The notes beneath the pieces were generated by a model. That model searched no databases and had not been told where the DNA came from. It saw only the letters and a list, made by a program, of their open reading frames with translations. The translations under genes and the position numbers were made by a program. Shown in pieces: positions 53,955 to 63,701 of a DNA stretch of 64,000 nucleotides. Source of the stretch: Heligmosomoides polygyrus polygyrus (taxonomy: Eukaryota > Nematoda > Chromadorea > Rhabditida > Heligmosomidae). Within the stretch, counting starts at the first letter, position 1; each line of letters begins with the position of its first letter. The stretch is from positions 46,673,139 through 46,737,138 of the forward strand of contig OX377204.1 of NCBI GenBank assembly GCA_947396885.1, given 5' to 3'.

Positions 53955-54140
53955 GAAAAGCGCTTTCGAACCATATAGAAATTAGTTTTCAACAGGGACC
54001 TTTCATAGGGCGCGGTGGGGGTTTGAATTCTGGTCCATTGTTGCAGAAATACGTGCCAAAAATCGAACCCCCATCGCCCCCTATGAAGGCCTCCCTGTTG
54101 AAAACTAATTTCTATATGGTTTGAAAGCGCTTTTCCTTTT
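53955..54140. repeat. Inverted repeat of about 78-bp arms beside the gap
   Basis: Arms 53955-54032 and 54062-54140: AAAGCGCTTTCGAACCATATAG, AAATTAGTTTTCAACAGGGA and GGGGGTTTGAATT-like blocks inverted with a few mismatches; loop about 30 bases. MITE-like. The arm runs to the start of the N gap, so the element may continue into it. Confidence 0.85.
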
Positions 54141-54146
54141 GTTTTC

Positions 54147-54346
54147 NNNNNNNNNNNNNNNNNNNNNNNNNNNNNNNNNNNNNNNNNNNNNNNNNNNNNN
54201 NNNNNNNNNNNNNNNNNNNNNNNNNNNNNNNNNNNNNNNNNNNNNNNNNNNNNNNNNNNNNNNNNNNNNNNNNNNNNNNNNNNNNNNNNNNNNNNNNNNN
54301 NNNNNNNNNNNNNNNNNNNNNNNNNNNNNNNNNNNNNNNNNNNNNN
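54147..54346. other. Assembly gap (200 N)
   Basis: Exactly 200 N; probably a placeholder length. Apparent reading frames across it are meaningless. Confidence 0.99.
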
Positions 54347-54929
54347 CCGGACGACGCCCTACAAGGGAGGTCAATGAACTTCCCGTGGCAATTTTAAAAG
54401 TGACCTATTGAAGGTTGTAAGGGACTGTATGAGAAGCACAGTAGTTTTCAAATTTTTCAAATTTTCAAATTTCTTGCCGACATTTGGGTAGGTCAAAAAA
54501 TGCAAAAAAAACCATTTCACTTCAGTGCGGGCCGATAAAGCAAAGCCGACGTCTGGAACTGCCATGTCGTGGTTAGAATCTAACCTTCAAAAGGTATGGG
54601 ATTGGAGCAGTAGCGTACATCGATTTCACAATTTGCTTGTTAGCACTACAGTGACGGAAGAGGAACATTGAGGTGCGCCGCTCACCACCAACGCTGCAGC
54701 CACCAGATGGCTTGGCATTATAACTTTACTTTAACCTGGATGATACGATATAAGCACAAAAATAAACACCAAAGCAACAGCGTTTATAATACATAATTCG
54801 ATTGGCCATTGAGGATGAGCAGGCGACTTTTCTTTGCCTACAAAATAGATAACTTCAGAACTATAACAGTACCAATCTGTCTTCTTCATCCTCAAGAAAC
54901 AGTATTGCTAGTAATCTCACGGCCTCCAA

Positions 54930-55045
54930 CATACAGCATCCTCCTCACTATTACAAGGAGACGTAATATCACTCACATCATTGTCATCGTCCGGCGACCA
55001 GGCCACATCCTGCGCTTCGTTCAAGTCAAACTAACACCACGAACG
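54930..55045 (-). pseudogene. Inverted duplicate of the element D second exon
   Basis: Minus strand reads acceptor CGCAG, then DVAWSPDDDNDVSDITSPC and NSEEDA, then GT. It is open throughout, whereas the right-arm copy has a stop in place of Trp. Acidic, like the matching exon of element C. Confidence 0.6.
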
Positions 55046-55407
55046 AGAGAACAGGCGACTTTTCTTCGCAGTTCCTCGGTAGCATTCAAGGGCCTGTCCC
55101 AACTACAAAATAGATAATATTCTTTATCTTGACCGTCTTCGTTAGGCATTGACAGTGGGTCTGTTAGCACTAATTCATGACTCCAAAAGTCGAACAGAGA
55201 TTGAAAAATGGACAAAAAAGATTTATCTTTATGTTTCATTATTTATTTATTTAATTATTATTATGTATTAATTACGTATTATTGATTTATATTTATAATT
55301 ATATTTTCAATTAATTAATTAACGAATATTTATATTTGATAGATTGACCATACTTCGGTAGACTGTACAAGACCTCTTCCTGGAGTTGATATCAATTGTA
55401 CAATACA

Positions 55408-55730
55408 ATGCGTTCTCCGGGCCGAGTTAATGGTTGTCTTGCTAACTGCCTTCCTCCCGACTACTCTGCCCCTATTCCCAGGGAGACCGCCATAACAGAT
55501 GCTTTTCGGGGCGTATTTCAAAATGCTATGTATGGGGATGTTGATTGTGCTGATGAGGAGGAAAGCACTCCAGGTAGTTTTTTGTTTGACGTTTATTGCA
55601 TTGACGTTCTCTCGTTCGTGATGCTAGCTTGACTTGAACGAAACGCAGGATGTAGCCTAGTCACCGGACGATGACGATGATGTGGGTGGTATTACGTCTC
55701 CTTGTAACAGTGAGGGGAATGCTGTAAGTG
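55408..55730 (+). pseudogene. Acidic small protein of elements C and D, copy in D
   Basis: Exon 1 from the ATG at 55408: MRSPGRVNGCLANCL, then PRETAITDAFRGVFQNAM and YGDVDCADEEE. GT at 55574 and CAG at 55646-55648 bound a 75-base intron. Exon 2 reads DVA, stop, SPDDDDDVGGITSPC and is followed by a GTAAGT donor at 55731-55736. The same layout (RE.A..(N/D)A, YGD.DC, intron, D.D acidic exon) is found in element C. The exon phases do not agree in this copy and exon 2 has a stop, so it is broken. Family unknown; perhaps the N-terminus of the element's transposase. Confidence 0.55.
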
Positions 55731-56149
55731 ACGGCCGTTTGTGACTTGCAATATGGTTGGTTGAGGATGAAGAAGACAGATTGGTACTGTTACACTTTCT
55801 CTCCATAGGTCGAAGAGGGGTCGAAAAAATCAAACATAAATATGGTTAATTAATTAATTAAAATATAAATATAAATAATATAAATAATAAATAAAAATAA
55901 AATAATAATTTTTTCCTCGATTTTTGGGGTTTTGAAGTTATCTATTTTGTAGGCGAAGAAAAGTCGGCTGCTCCTCCTCAATGGCCAATCGAATTATCTA
56001 CTATGAACGCCGTTGCTTTGGGTGTTTATTTTTGTTTTTATATCGTATCATCCAGGTTAAAATAAAGTTATAATGTCAGTATGGTACACTATCGTGGTGA
56101 AGATACACTTTATAACGACAAAAATGGATGGAGCAAGACCAGCAATGCA

Positions 56150-56235
56150 GGAGCACCTCCGGATCCGAACCCCCGACACTTTCCCCGCAAGCCCACCCCT
56201 CATAGCCACTCGGCCATCCGGTCGCTGCAGCGTTG
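56150..56235 (-). promoter_or_regulatory. tRNA-like Pol III module, right arm of element D
   Basis: Minus strand has A-box TGGCCGAGTGG (complement CCACTCGGCCA at 56205-56215) and, about 49 bases on, GGTTCGGATCC, one mismatch from the B-box consensus. The corresponding part of the left arm (near 54706) jumps from GATGGC straight to ATTATAACTTT, so the module has been deleted there. Confidence 0.65.
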
Positions 56236-56545
56236 ATCGTGAGCGGTGCACCTCAATGTTTCACTTCGGTCACTGTTCCGCTAACAAGCAAACTGTGAAA
56301 TCGCTGTAATTACGCTACTGCTCCAATCCACGACCTTTTGCAGGTTAGATTCTAACCACGACATGGCAGTTCCAACGTCAGTATTGCTTTATCGGCCCGC
56401 ACTGAAGTGATACGGTTTTTTGCAATTTTTGATCTACCTAGGTGTCCGCAGGAAATTTGAAAACCACTACGGTGCTTCTCATACAATCCCCTACAACCCT
56501 CAATAGGTCACTTTTAAAGTCGCCACGGGACGTTCATTGACCTCC

Positions 56546-57539
56546 ATTGTTAGTACCGAGCAACGTGGTGGGACTTGAAGGCCTTAGCGCTGCAGGTGAA
56601 AAGAAATATGGGGTGCATATTCCGCTTGTAGTCTCAATAATGAACTTTACTCAGGATAAAGCTGTTAGGTCAAGGGAAGTGATTAGTAGCGCGATAATTT
56701 CATGTGGTACGGGGACCCGGAAATCTCGTCCATGATGAACGCTCGGCGCGCTCTTGCTTCCTCCTTTCCGAAGGCGGTGTATGTAACACCTCTCCGTCGC
56801 CTAAATTTGGAGGAGAGGAAAGATCGTCAGTCTTGTTAGAGATTTTGTTTGCTCCACTAGCGAGTGTGCGTTATTCCCTTTATCAAGTAGCTTCGGAATC
56901 AGTGGAACGCTAATTTAGATGTGATTTCCAGTCACGCACTATCAGTGCGCAGTCTGAGAAGCGTTTAGAAAATTGACTTCTACATTTTAAAAGAGGGAGA
57001 AATCCATTCCCAACTTCTTCTTCAGCCAGCAATGCTGCACGTGCCATTCTACCCACGCGAAGGAATTATTTTAATAAAAAATTTAGACGCGGTTTTGTCT
57101 TCACAGGCAAAATGGCTTGGGTTTCTTATGAATTAGATTCAATTTTCTCGGTTTTTTACATCTCATCCAGGTATGCCACATTTATAATCCGGGTAAAAGG
57201 CTTCAAAGGATACCAAAGCCTATTCTGCTAATTATACGAAGACGACAATTTTGAAAGTTTGCGTGTGGAACAGACTATTTCGTTGTGAAATAGTGTGCCA
57301 CAGCTCGTCTGCTATCTACATGAACAGTATTGTTGCCAGCGTTCTCCAATAACCGCTGCTCTGACCTGCTGTAGCCAGCCCTCTTTTCTCGTGGTGCTCA
57401 GTCTCCTGTCCCCTGTACCACCTGACGTTCCTCCGATCATTAGTTTGACCCTCGATCTTTAGTTAGTAATCTCCTACAGGGTCCCATGTTGCTTATGCAT
57501 CTGAAGTGTTAGAAGAGCTTCGTAACACTCGTTCATCGC
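56546..57539. other. No recognisable gene
   Basis: Short frames without signature; no repeat pair found. Confidence 0.4.
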
Positions 57540-57640
57540 ATTCAAGCAAAAACTGACGGCGACCTGGCGTTCTTTTAACATCCCACGGAATCCAGTCTGT
57601 TACGAAACTACATCCACCCACTTCGTGCAGGTAGCCTTCC
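57540..57640 (-). pseudogene. RTE-B LINE 3' scrap
   Basis: CATCCCACGGAATCCAGTC, then CCACCCACTTCGTGCAG, matches the complement of the C-terminal region near 11430-11480 of the RTE-B LINE. Too short for more. Confidence 0.55.
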
Positions 57641-58156
57641 ACGAGGCGCAAGACTTGACAAAACGTGTGGTTGACCTTTGAAGCTCCACAAATTGACTTT
57701 CATGTGGGTCTTGAGTGCGGAGACCTGGCCTTCAGTGATTTGTTTAGCTGCTGTTCTCTTTCTAGTACCGTTTTTTACAGGGCAATACTGAACTTCCTGT
57801 GCCAGAATGTGGAAGGCTCAGTTTGCATCAAGAAAGAAGAATCTCAAGGTCTAACATATGATATTCCCCAAAATATTTTGATTTTTATACAACGTGGCTT
57901 GACATTGCAATCCGCCTTCTCTTACAGTGGGGGAAGGTAGTCTAGAAATTTTTGGAGGACGCATTTTAATGAACACGCCTTGCATGCCGGTTCCTTGGGG
58001 GTATCACCCCGCAAATTGGATGTCTTAGGTAGCTAGTCTTAGGTCTGTGTGCGGACCCTGCTTCTAGGGTATGATCTATGAAAGGCAATAGCAAGCTTTC
58101 AACTTCCTTCGCTAGTGCTTTCTTGTCTATCCGGTTTCGACTTACTACATATTCAG

Positions 58157-58752
58157 GTGGTAGGAGCGATCCTCACTGGCCTTTGGTTCACCATGTTGGC
58201 ATTCACCTTATTCTTAACCTTTAATCGCCTTACCACTGTGTTGCTGCACAAATGGTTTCCTGTCCTGCAGTCTCCCACAATTACATACGTAAGTGATGCT
58301 TATGATTCAGTTAGCTTATGTCAAATGATATCAACAGTCAACATTCCTCTGTTTTAGATGTTGTTCTTCTTGTCTTACCTTGGGTTTATCGTGCCACTTG
58401 CTTTGAAGTTGACTCCCGACTGTAATTACGTCTTCGATCCTGACACTTTCTCTTGGAGCTACTTACCAACAGACCGTCCCCTGTCCATTGTGATGTCAGA
58501 AATGGGTGCGAGTTCGTGACACAGCTAAGCAGTTTTCCTCAGCAAGGCACTGAATGAAACCACTTTTATTCAGGACGGTACCTAGTCCTCGCCATCGTCG
58601 TACTGTCAGTTATAACATACATATCGATCTTTGTTTACATTGGGTTGTTTGTAAGTCTTTCAAATTTGATTCAGTGATAATTGCCTTCTATGATGGTAAA
58701 ATTTCAGAGTGCAGCGAGGTTGAGCAAGCGTGAACTGCGAATAACAATTCAG
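58157..58752 (+). CDS. Partial serpentine (7TM) chemoreceptor-like gene, four exons
   Basis: Four candidate exons in consistent phase: 58157-58288 (44 codons, GLWFTMLAFTLFLTFNRLTTV, a TM3-like segment with NR), 58358-58505 (MLFFLSYLGFIVPLALKL, TM4-like, then an extracellular loop with Cys and FSWSYLPTDR), 58574-58650 (YLVLAIVVLSVITYISIFVYI, TM5-like) and 58708-58752 (SAARLSKRELRITIQ, basic intracellular loop ending in a donor). Introns of 69, 68 and 57 bases start GT and end with TTTTAG, TTCAG and TTTCAG. The three hydrophobic segments plus ELRITIQ resemble nematode Srx/Srv-type receptors. TM1-2 and TM6-7 were not found in the flanks, so it is a fragment or its other exons are unrecognised. 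No stop in any exon. Confidence 0.6.
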
Positions 58753-59363
58753 GTAGGCCCTTCATAGGGACGTCGAGAACAACAGCTTCGAATAATGTGG
58801 CGAGACCATTCCGCGGACAACAGCGGAGACGACATATCACGTGTAGATCATTGGTGACACGAAAACATGACAGTTGCTTCATCGCGTTATAGGTGGTGGG
58901 GTACACGGGTAGAATATAGGTTTATAGTTTTATAATACGCACGATCTAGCAAACGATCTACAGGCATCCTAAAGGTGATCAGCGGAAAGGTGCTGGAGAT
59001 GCCGGCAGGACGACAGGTCGGCCGGTCCTCGGGCGTCCTTGGGCTCGAATTCGTATTCTCGTATTCAGCCGTGCTCCGCCTTCCGTAATCTGGCACGAAG
59101 ATTTCCTTCAAGCTTCAGTCATGCCTTGCGTATCGATTGCACATTTGTCTGGCTCTTAAAATCGACATTCCTTTTTCAAAAGACGAGCTCGGGATTTTTT
59201 GTACAAGGTTTAGCATTAGGCAACAAAAATGTTTTAACAAACCAGAGAACATTCTCAACTAATACTACTAGAACCCTTTAGGCCCCCTTTCTCTTGCTGT
59301 CGCTATCCCTAGCTCATGTAAGGGTTAGCCGACAGGTATTTTTCATTCCTATATTTCTTGCCC
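58753..59363. other. No recognisable gene
   Basis: No TM6-7 exon found downstream of the receptor exons; nothing else supported. Confidence 0.4.
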
Positions 59364-59650
59364 GGGCGCGAGGAGCGCAGTCGGAGGAGGCGCCGGCTGT
59401 CGCCTGCACCCGATATCAGGTTCCTGGTTCGGATTTCTCGCCCAGGCCAACCAAGCCTTCCACCCCTCCGGGGTCGGTGAATTGGTACCAGACGTGTCTG
59501 GGAAGGATAAAGCGCTGAATTGTTCATCGGCTGGTCACCGCAAGTCATTGTCTGGCCAAATACGCATTCAGCTCGCCTCCACGACATGCCGTAGAAGTAG
59601 AATGCGTGGCGCATCCCAAACGGATTGAATAACGTCCTTTATCCTTATAT
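59364..59650 (+). mobile_element. tRNA-derived SINE, full-length copy
   Basis: Begins GGGCGCG like 14809, with GCGCAGTCGGAGGAGGCGC, GGTTCCTGGTTCGGATTTC, CCAACCAAGCCTTCCA.CCC, TGTCTGGGAAGGATAAAGCGC and the GGATTGAATAACG end. About 92 percent like the copy at 14809 by eye. A clear target duplication was not found. Confidence 0.87.
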
Positions 59651-60274
59651 TTAAGGACATTTATTACTATTTTATTTTATATTATATATTTTTATTTATT
59701 TCCTTATTTTTGCCCACGAATCTCCATCTTAAGAGTCTTCGGATTATCTTATTAGAAGGTCCTCGGGCTGCTTGTAGTAGGGCCACGTAGTGCGCCCAGT
59801 AAAGGAGTCGTGAACCAATTGCGATTGTGTACTGTTCAGAGAAGCAGGTTAGATGATGAGGAACTCCTTACGTCTGCTGTGTCCAATCGGTTTATTCATT
59901 CTGTGTGTGCGTGGCACAGAATGCGTGGGACATTGGTGCCACGCATTGCGTTCTCGTCTGCGTCTGCGCGGGCTGTATCCCTCACGTAGGCTCGGCAAAG
60001 ACTGAAAGTACATCGAAAGACGATTTGAGGTCGACTAAACAGTTTTATTCCGTTGCTTCGAATAGTCTGGCTGCTACCTGGAGTTCTACGTCCGTCCGAC
60101 GGACTAGCTGACCTGACTAGCTGCCAGTGTGTACTCCAGTCAAAAACAACAACACTAAAGGGCCTCATGCTCTTGACCTCGAAAGAGACCCATTTCTCCC
60201 GTGATGGAAAGGACAAGTAAGAATAGTCTGCTAAAATCTTAGGGCCTATCCAAGTTGCGTAAATGGAGGTCTAG
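59651..60274. other. No recognisable gene
   Basis: A small inverted pair AATGCGTGG/CCACGCATT at 59919-59947; otherwise nothing supported. Confidence 0.4.
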
Positions 60275-60690
60275 AATGACGACCTGTACCTATAGCCTCC
60301 GTATGCGTGCATCGGAATCACCTGTCGTGGACCAGGTGGACCAGACCAAGAAGATCACGCGCGACGGCATCGGACAGACCGAAACTGAAGACGCCATCCC
60401 CTACACGCTGTCAACTATTATACAACTGTTTCACGGAACATCTGCAAGAATAAGCAACGTTGTTGTTCTCGTCAAAACGCACTTCTCCATGATCATCGAT
60501 AGTTGCGAGTCATTGACAAGCCGAATCGGATGTCGGCGACTGATCAGATGTGGCTTTGAACCAGCTTTGACTGTTCTGTTACTGTTACGCTCGACTTCTT
60601 CTACGTGGAGCTGGAGAGCTTTTACAAGGAAGATTACACGTTCCACAAGATGAGACGTCGGCGGCTTCAATGCCAAGATTGGGCCCTCTT
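60275..60690 (+). pseudogene. RTE-B LINE endonuclease remnant
   Basis: Reads MTTCTYSLRMRASES, then GIGQTETED (site of the catalytic Glu), LTSRIGCRRLIRCGFEPALTV, a frame change to FYKEDYTFHK and then GGFNAKIG, where the family has GDFNAK. The order is that of the RTE endonuclease. At least three frame changes; the Asp of GDFNAK is lost. It is the 5' part missing from the copy at 9631. Confidence 0.7.
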
Positions 60691-61157
60691 GTTTACTGGG
60701 CTCTCTTATCCTCCATTAGCTCGACATGTTCGACCTTTCCACATCGTTAAAGCTGTTCAGCACCATGATCCCTTTTTCAAACTTCTACATATGGAATCAA
60801 TGCAATCTCTCATCCAACACTCGTTGATGTTGCACCTTATCTTGGTTTTCAACCCGCACCCTTTTTTATCTTTGTACCTTTCCATTCGCTCATGTCGTTT
60901 ATGGTCGCTCGTACTAGCTCGCTGTTCTAGGGGCTATGCAACACTCATTGTGCCCTCTAGCAAGGAATTCTCTCAACAGTGCGCCGGAACGGCAAGAACG
61001 AATGCCACAGAGAGAATCTCCATCCTCTACATAGCAACAAAAGATGTTTTGTTTTTGACGAATCCTTGTGGAAAACGAAGGCAAACGAAAAGGTTTGTAA
61101 TGGTTAAAGGTCTGCAGGGTCGAGCTTACCATGGAGGTGCAAAGAGCTGACGGTGTG
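60691..61157. other. No recognisable gene
   Basis: A frame from 60605 runs to 61150 but only its first codons (LINE) are explained; no signature in the rest. Confidence 0.4.
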
Positions 61158-61230
61158 GCCTGGGTGGTTCAGGGGCAAGGGTGCTGCTTCATGTTACAAC
61201 GTCGAGGGTTCAATTCCCAAGCAATCTATC
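61158..61230 (+). pseudogene. tRNA-like sequence (Gly/Glu-like pseudo-tRNA)
   Basis: GCCTGGG, then A-box-like TGGTTCAGGGG (61165-61175), then B-box-like GGTTCAATTCC (61207-61217). The spacing of 42 suits a class I tRNA and the start resembles tRNA-Gly. The 3' acceptor strand (GCAATCT) does not pair with the 5' strand, and the anticodon arm is poor, so it is a pseudogene or SINE head rather than a working tRNA. Confidence 0.55.
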
Positions 61231-62254
61231 CTTTCTGCAATTTTACCATAGAGAAATAGGAATTGATTTTCATAGAGAAACGCTATCTGAACGTTTTTAG
61301 TGAGTTTGCTGTAGCAAAATGCTTCCACTAAATATTCCTTGTCGACACCTCGTATTACACCAGCTATGTTTCAAATATACAAAATACGATGAGAACAGGT
61401 GAGGATGACACAACAATCGATACCCCAGTGACACGTCCTTCAAGTTTATAAATATTTCATCCAAGTTTGAGTTTCGTGCCACCTCAATTCCTACCTTCAA
61501 GATATTACCCTTTTCTGCAAGTCAAACGGAATCGTGGACAATGACATGCGAGTGGAATTGTTTCATGAGAGGACTCGTGTAGCTAAAGAAGTGCACATCG
61601 GCTGGGTACTTGACTGGTGGCCCCTGAAGGTATTGCCCGAATTTCCAAGCTCTGTGCAAACGGTGTGAGAGACCGGATCGCGTGATTGGAGAGTCTGCTC
61701 CAGGAATCGAAGAAGTTTGCAGTGGCCGAATAGTTTTATGCCATCCTTTTCGCCGGCTTCATCTCGTCCCCTCTTGAACGCACAGCATCCATTGGAAATC
61801 CACACTTCGCTGTCAGTAGGCGAATAACCACTCATAAATTATAACACATTGTAGAGGCGTTGTGAGCAGCAGCTTATTATGTTTACTCACGCGACTTTTA
61901 AACATAAAAGAACTACAATGTTGATCAGGAGAGGTAGGTAATGTCGAGGATAATGAGCTTCCTCCTACACTGTTAGTACACAATGATAGCACACATCTCG
62001 CCGACACTAATAAACTGCAAATGTATCAGTTTCTAAATCCCTGCTGCTGTTTCATCTTGTCCCCACGTGAAAACGTCCTTCTTTGACGTGGAGCACCATT
62101 TATTGGTATGAAATTTCCATATATCATCGTATTTTGCATATATGAAACATCGCTCGTGTACTTCAAGGTTGTGTCACTTGTGTATCGACTATTACGTCAT
62201 CCTCTCCTGTTTTCATCAGCCGCATGCACACTATACTTGTGTCCTTCCAAAAAT
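61231..62254. other. No recognisable gene
   Basis: Short frames only. Confidence 0.4.
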
Positions 62255-62545
62255 TTTTTTCGAACAAACGAATAATCGAATATATTCGGTTTTATGAAAA
62301 ACTGAATATTCGATAATGAATATATTCGAATTTTGGACTTTGACGAATAGATGAATAACGAATATATTGGAATTTCGGACTTTGTCGAATAGTGAAATAA
62401 CGATTATATTCGAATTTTGAGCCACGCGAATAGTCGAATAATGAATATATTCGAATTTAGGGCCACGTCGAATAGTCGAATAATGAATACTCGAATATTC
62501 GAATTTACTCGAAAGTTCGTTCGAAATTATTCGATTCGGTTCGAA
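62255..62545. repeat. TTCGAA-rich satellite, array 3 (about 42 bp)
   Basis: Diverged units of about 42-50 bases with AATAGTCGAATAATGAATA, TATTCGAATTT and GGGCCACGTC or GACTTTG spacers. Related in style to arrays 1 and 2 but a different unit. It lies just before the terminal repeat of the next element. Confidence 0.8.
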
Positions 62546-62568
62546 GTATAAGGCCTATAGTATATGGC

Positions 62569-63568
62569 CTAGGGCCTATGGTATACTCCCGTCCGCTGCC
62601 GCGACGCGGGAGTGCACAGCGACGCGATTTGTTGCTTTCAATGGTATTTCGTGGATGTCGTGTTTTACAAGGGGGGTTTCCGTCATGCCTGTGTCGACTC
62701 ATGCATTTCTTTCGTTCCTCATACTATCCACAGGCACGGAAACGTCCCAGCTGTGGCACAATTTTTCAAAAGTGGTGTTTTACAAGGGCGGTTTCCGCCA
62801 TGCCTGTGTCGATTCATGCATTTCTTTCGTTCCTCATGCTATCCACAGGCACGGAAACCCACGTTTCTGTGCTCGACACGACACGAGAGGCTTCTCGTGA
62901 CGTGTCCAGCATAGAAACGTCCAAGCTGTGGCCCAATTTTTCAAAAGTGGTGTTTTACAAGGGGGGTCTGTGTCGATTCATGCATTTCTTTCGTTCCTCA
63001 TGCTATCCACATGCCGGACATGTCAGCAGAACCTCCCTTGACTTGTCCGGCACAGAAATGTGGATTTCTGTGCCGTCGAGGAGGTTCACAGGCGAAAAAC
63101 AAGCGAGAATCGGCACAACAGAGGGGGAAAACGGCCTAGAAAAACATCTCATCCGAAAAGCAGCCGTTCAAGCCGTCGAAAAAACCCAAAAGACTCTAGC
63201 CACGACGAAATCTCTACGAGAGGAACAACAGAGACATCACATGACCACTCAACATCACCAGACGTGTGTTGAAATTGCTGTGGTATGGTCACGAACCAAG
63301 GAAGTGTCGAAATAAGTGAGTGGAAGTGCATAGAATAGGGCATGACAAGCGCTCCCCCCTCCGCGACCATCGCAGCCCGTCGCACGGGAGTATGTGTCAC
63401 TCCCGCGACGCGGAGGTATAACACCCCTCTGCGACGCATCGCGGGAGCGATGGCGCGTCAACTGACAACCGCGCCCCACTGCGCCGTCCGCCACTGCAGC
63501 GAAGGCGGTCCGTTGACAGTTGTCCCGCGCCCATCGCTGGAGCGACGCGGGGGTATACCATAGGCCTA
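62569..63568. mobile_element. 1-kb element with about 20-bp terminal inverted repeats
   Basis: Left end TAGGGCCTATGGTATACTCCCG and right end (complement) TAGGCCTATGGTATACCCCCG match with one extra G and one substitution. The 5' part (62578-62630) and 3' part (63360-63550) are GC-rich with repeated GCGACGCGG-like motifs. The middle contains tandem repeats and a frame with no recognised domain. Probably a non-autonomous DNA transposon. Confidence 0.7.
62658..63060 (+). repeat. Tandem repeats inside the 1-kb element
   Basis: Three units start with GTGTTTTACAAGG at about 62659, 62772 and 62950. Each continues with TGTGTCGA.TCATGCATTTC, TTTCGTTCCTCAT and CTATCCACA. The second unit has an extra piece (GTTTCTGTGCTCGACACGAC) not in the others. 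The 245-codon frame at 62578-63315 and two overlapping frames simply read these repeats. Confidence 0.88.
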
Positions 63569-63598
63569 ATGCACATTTTGCAGCCGGCAGCGAGCAGG

Positions 63599-63701
63599 GG
63601 AATGTGGGCGAAGCTGAACTCCGCCCACATTCCACAGCGGCACTGTGGAAAACCGCGCCGCAGCGCACTCAGCGGTAGCGAGGAATGCCGAGCTCATTCC
63701 T
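63599..63701. repeat. Cluster of three hairpins
   Basis: GGAATGTGGGCG (63599-63610) pairs perfectly with 63622-63633 (11-base loop). TTCCACAG (63630-63637) pairs with CTGTGGAA (63643-63650), 5-base loop, overlapping the first arm. GAGGAATG pairs with CATTCCTC (63679-63701). GC-rich CAGCGGCAGTG-like words recur downstream to 63810. Confidence 0.85.

Larger units (their letters stand above)
54366..56545 (+). mobile_element. Long-inverted-repeat (foldback) DNA element D
   Basis: 2180 bp. Outer ends GGAGGTCAATGAAC and its complement; beyond them flanks differ. The left arm reaches about 55040 and the right arm starts at about 55625. Shared inverted blocks run in order: AAAAGTGACCTATTG, CATGTCGTGGTTAGAATCTAACCT, the ATTGGAGCAGTAGCG block, CCTGGATGATACG, CTACAAAATAGATAACTTC, CAATCTGTCTTCTTCATCC and GGAGACGTAATA. 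A tRNA-like module sits in the right arm only. AT-rich segments at 55240-55330 and 55850-55910 interrupt the pairing. The arms include a coding exon, so part of the gene is duplicated in inverse. Confidence 0.88.

Noticed and set aside
54105..54411. Frames spanning the gap
   Set aside because: Mostly N; no evidence of coding.
57665..57940. First exon of the chemoreceptor gene
   Set aside because: No transmembrane pattern or in-phase donor leading to 58157 could be supported.
60605..61150. 181-codon frame as host gene
   Set aside because: Its start is RTE-B endonuclease in a shifted frame; the rest has no recognisable feature or splice signals.
62578..63315. 245-codon open frame
   Set aside because: It reads through tandem nucleotide repeats; overlapping frames give similarly repeated peptides. 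No domain, and codon pattern follows the repeat.
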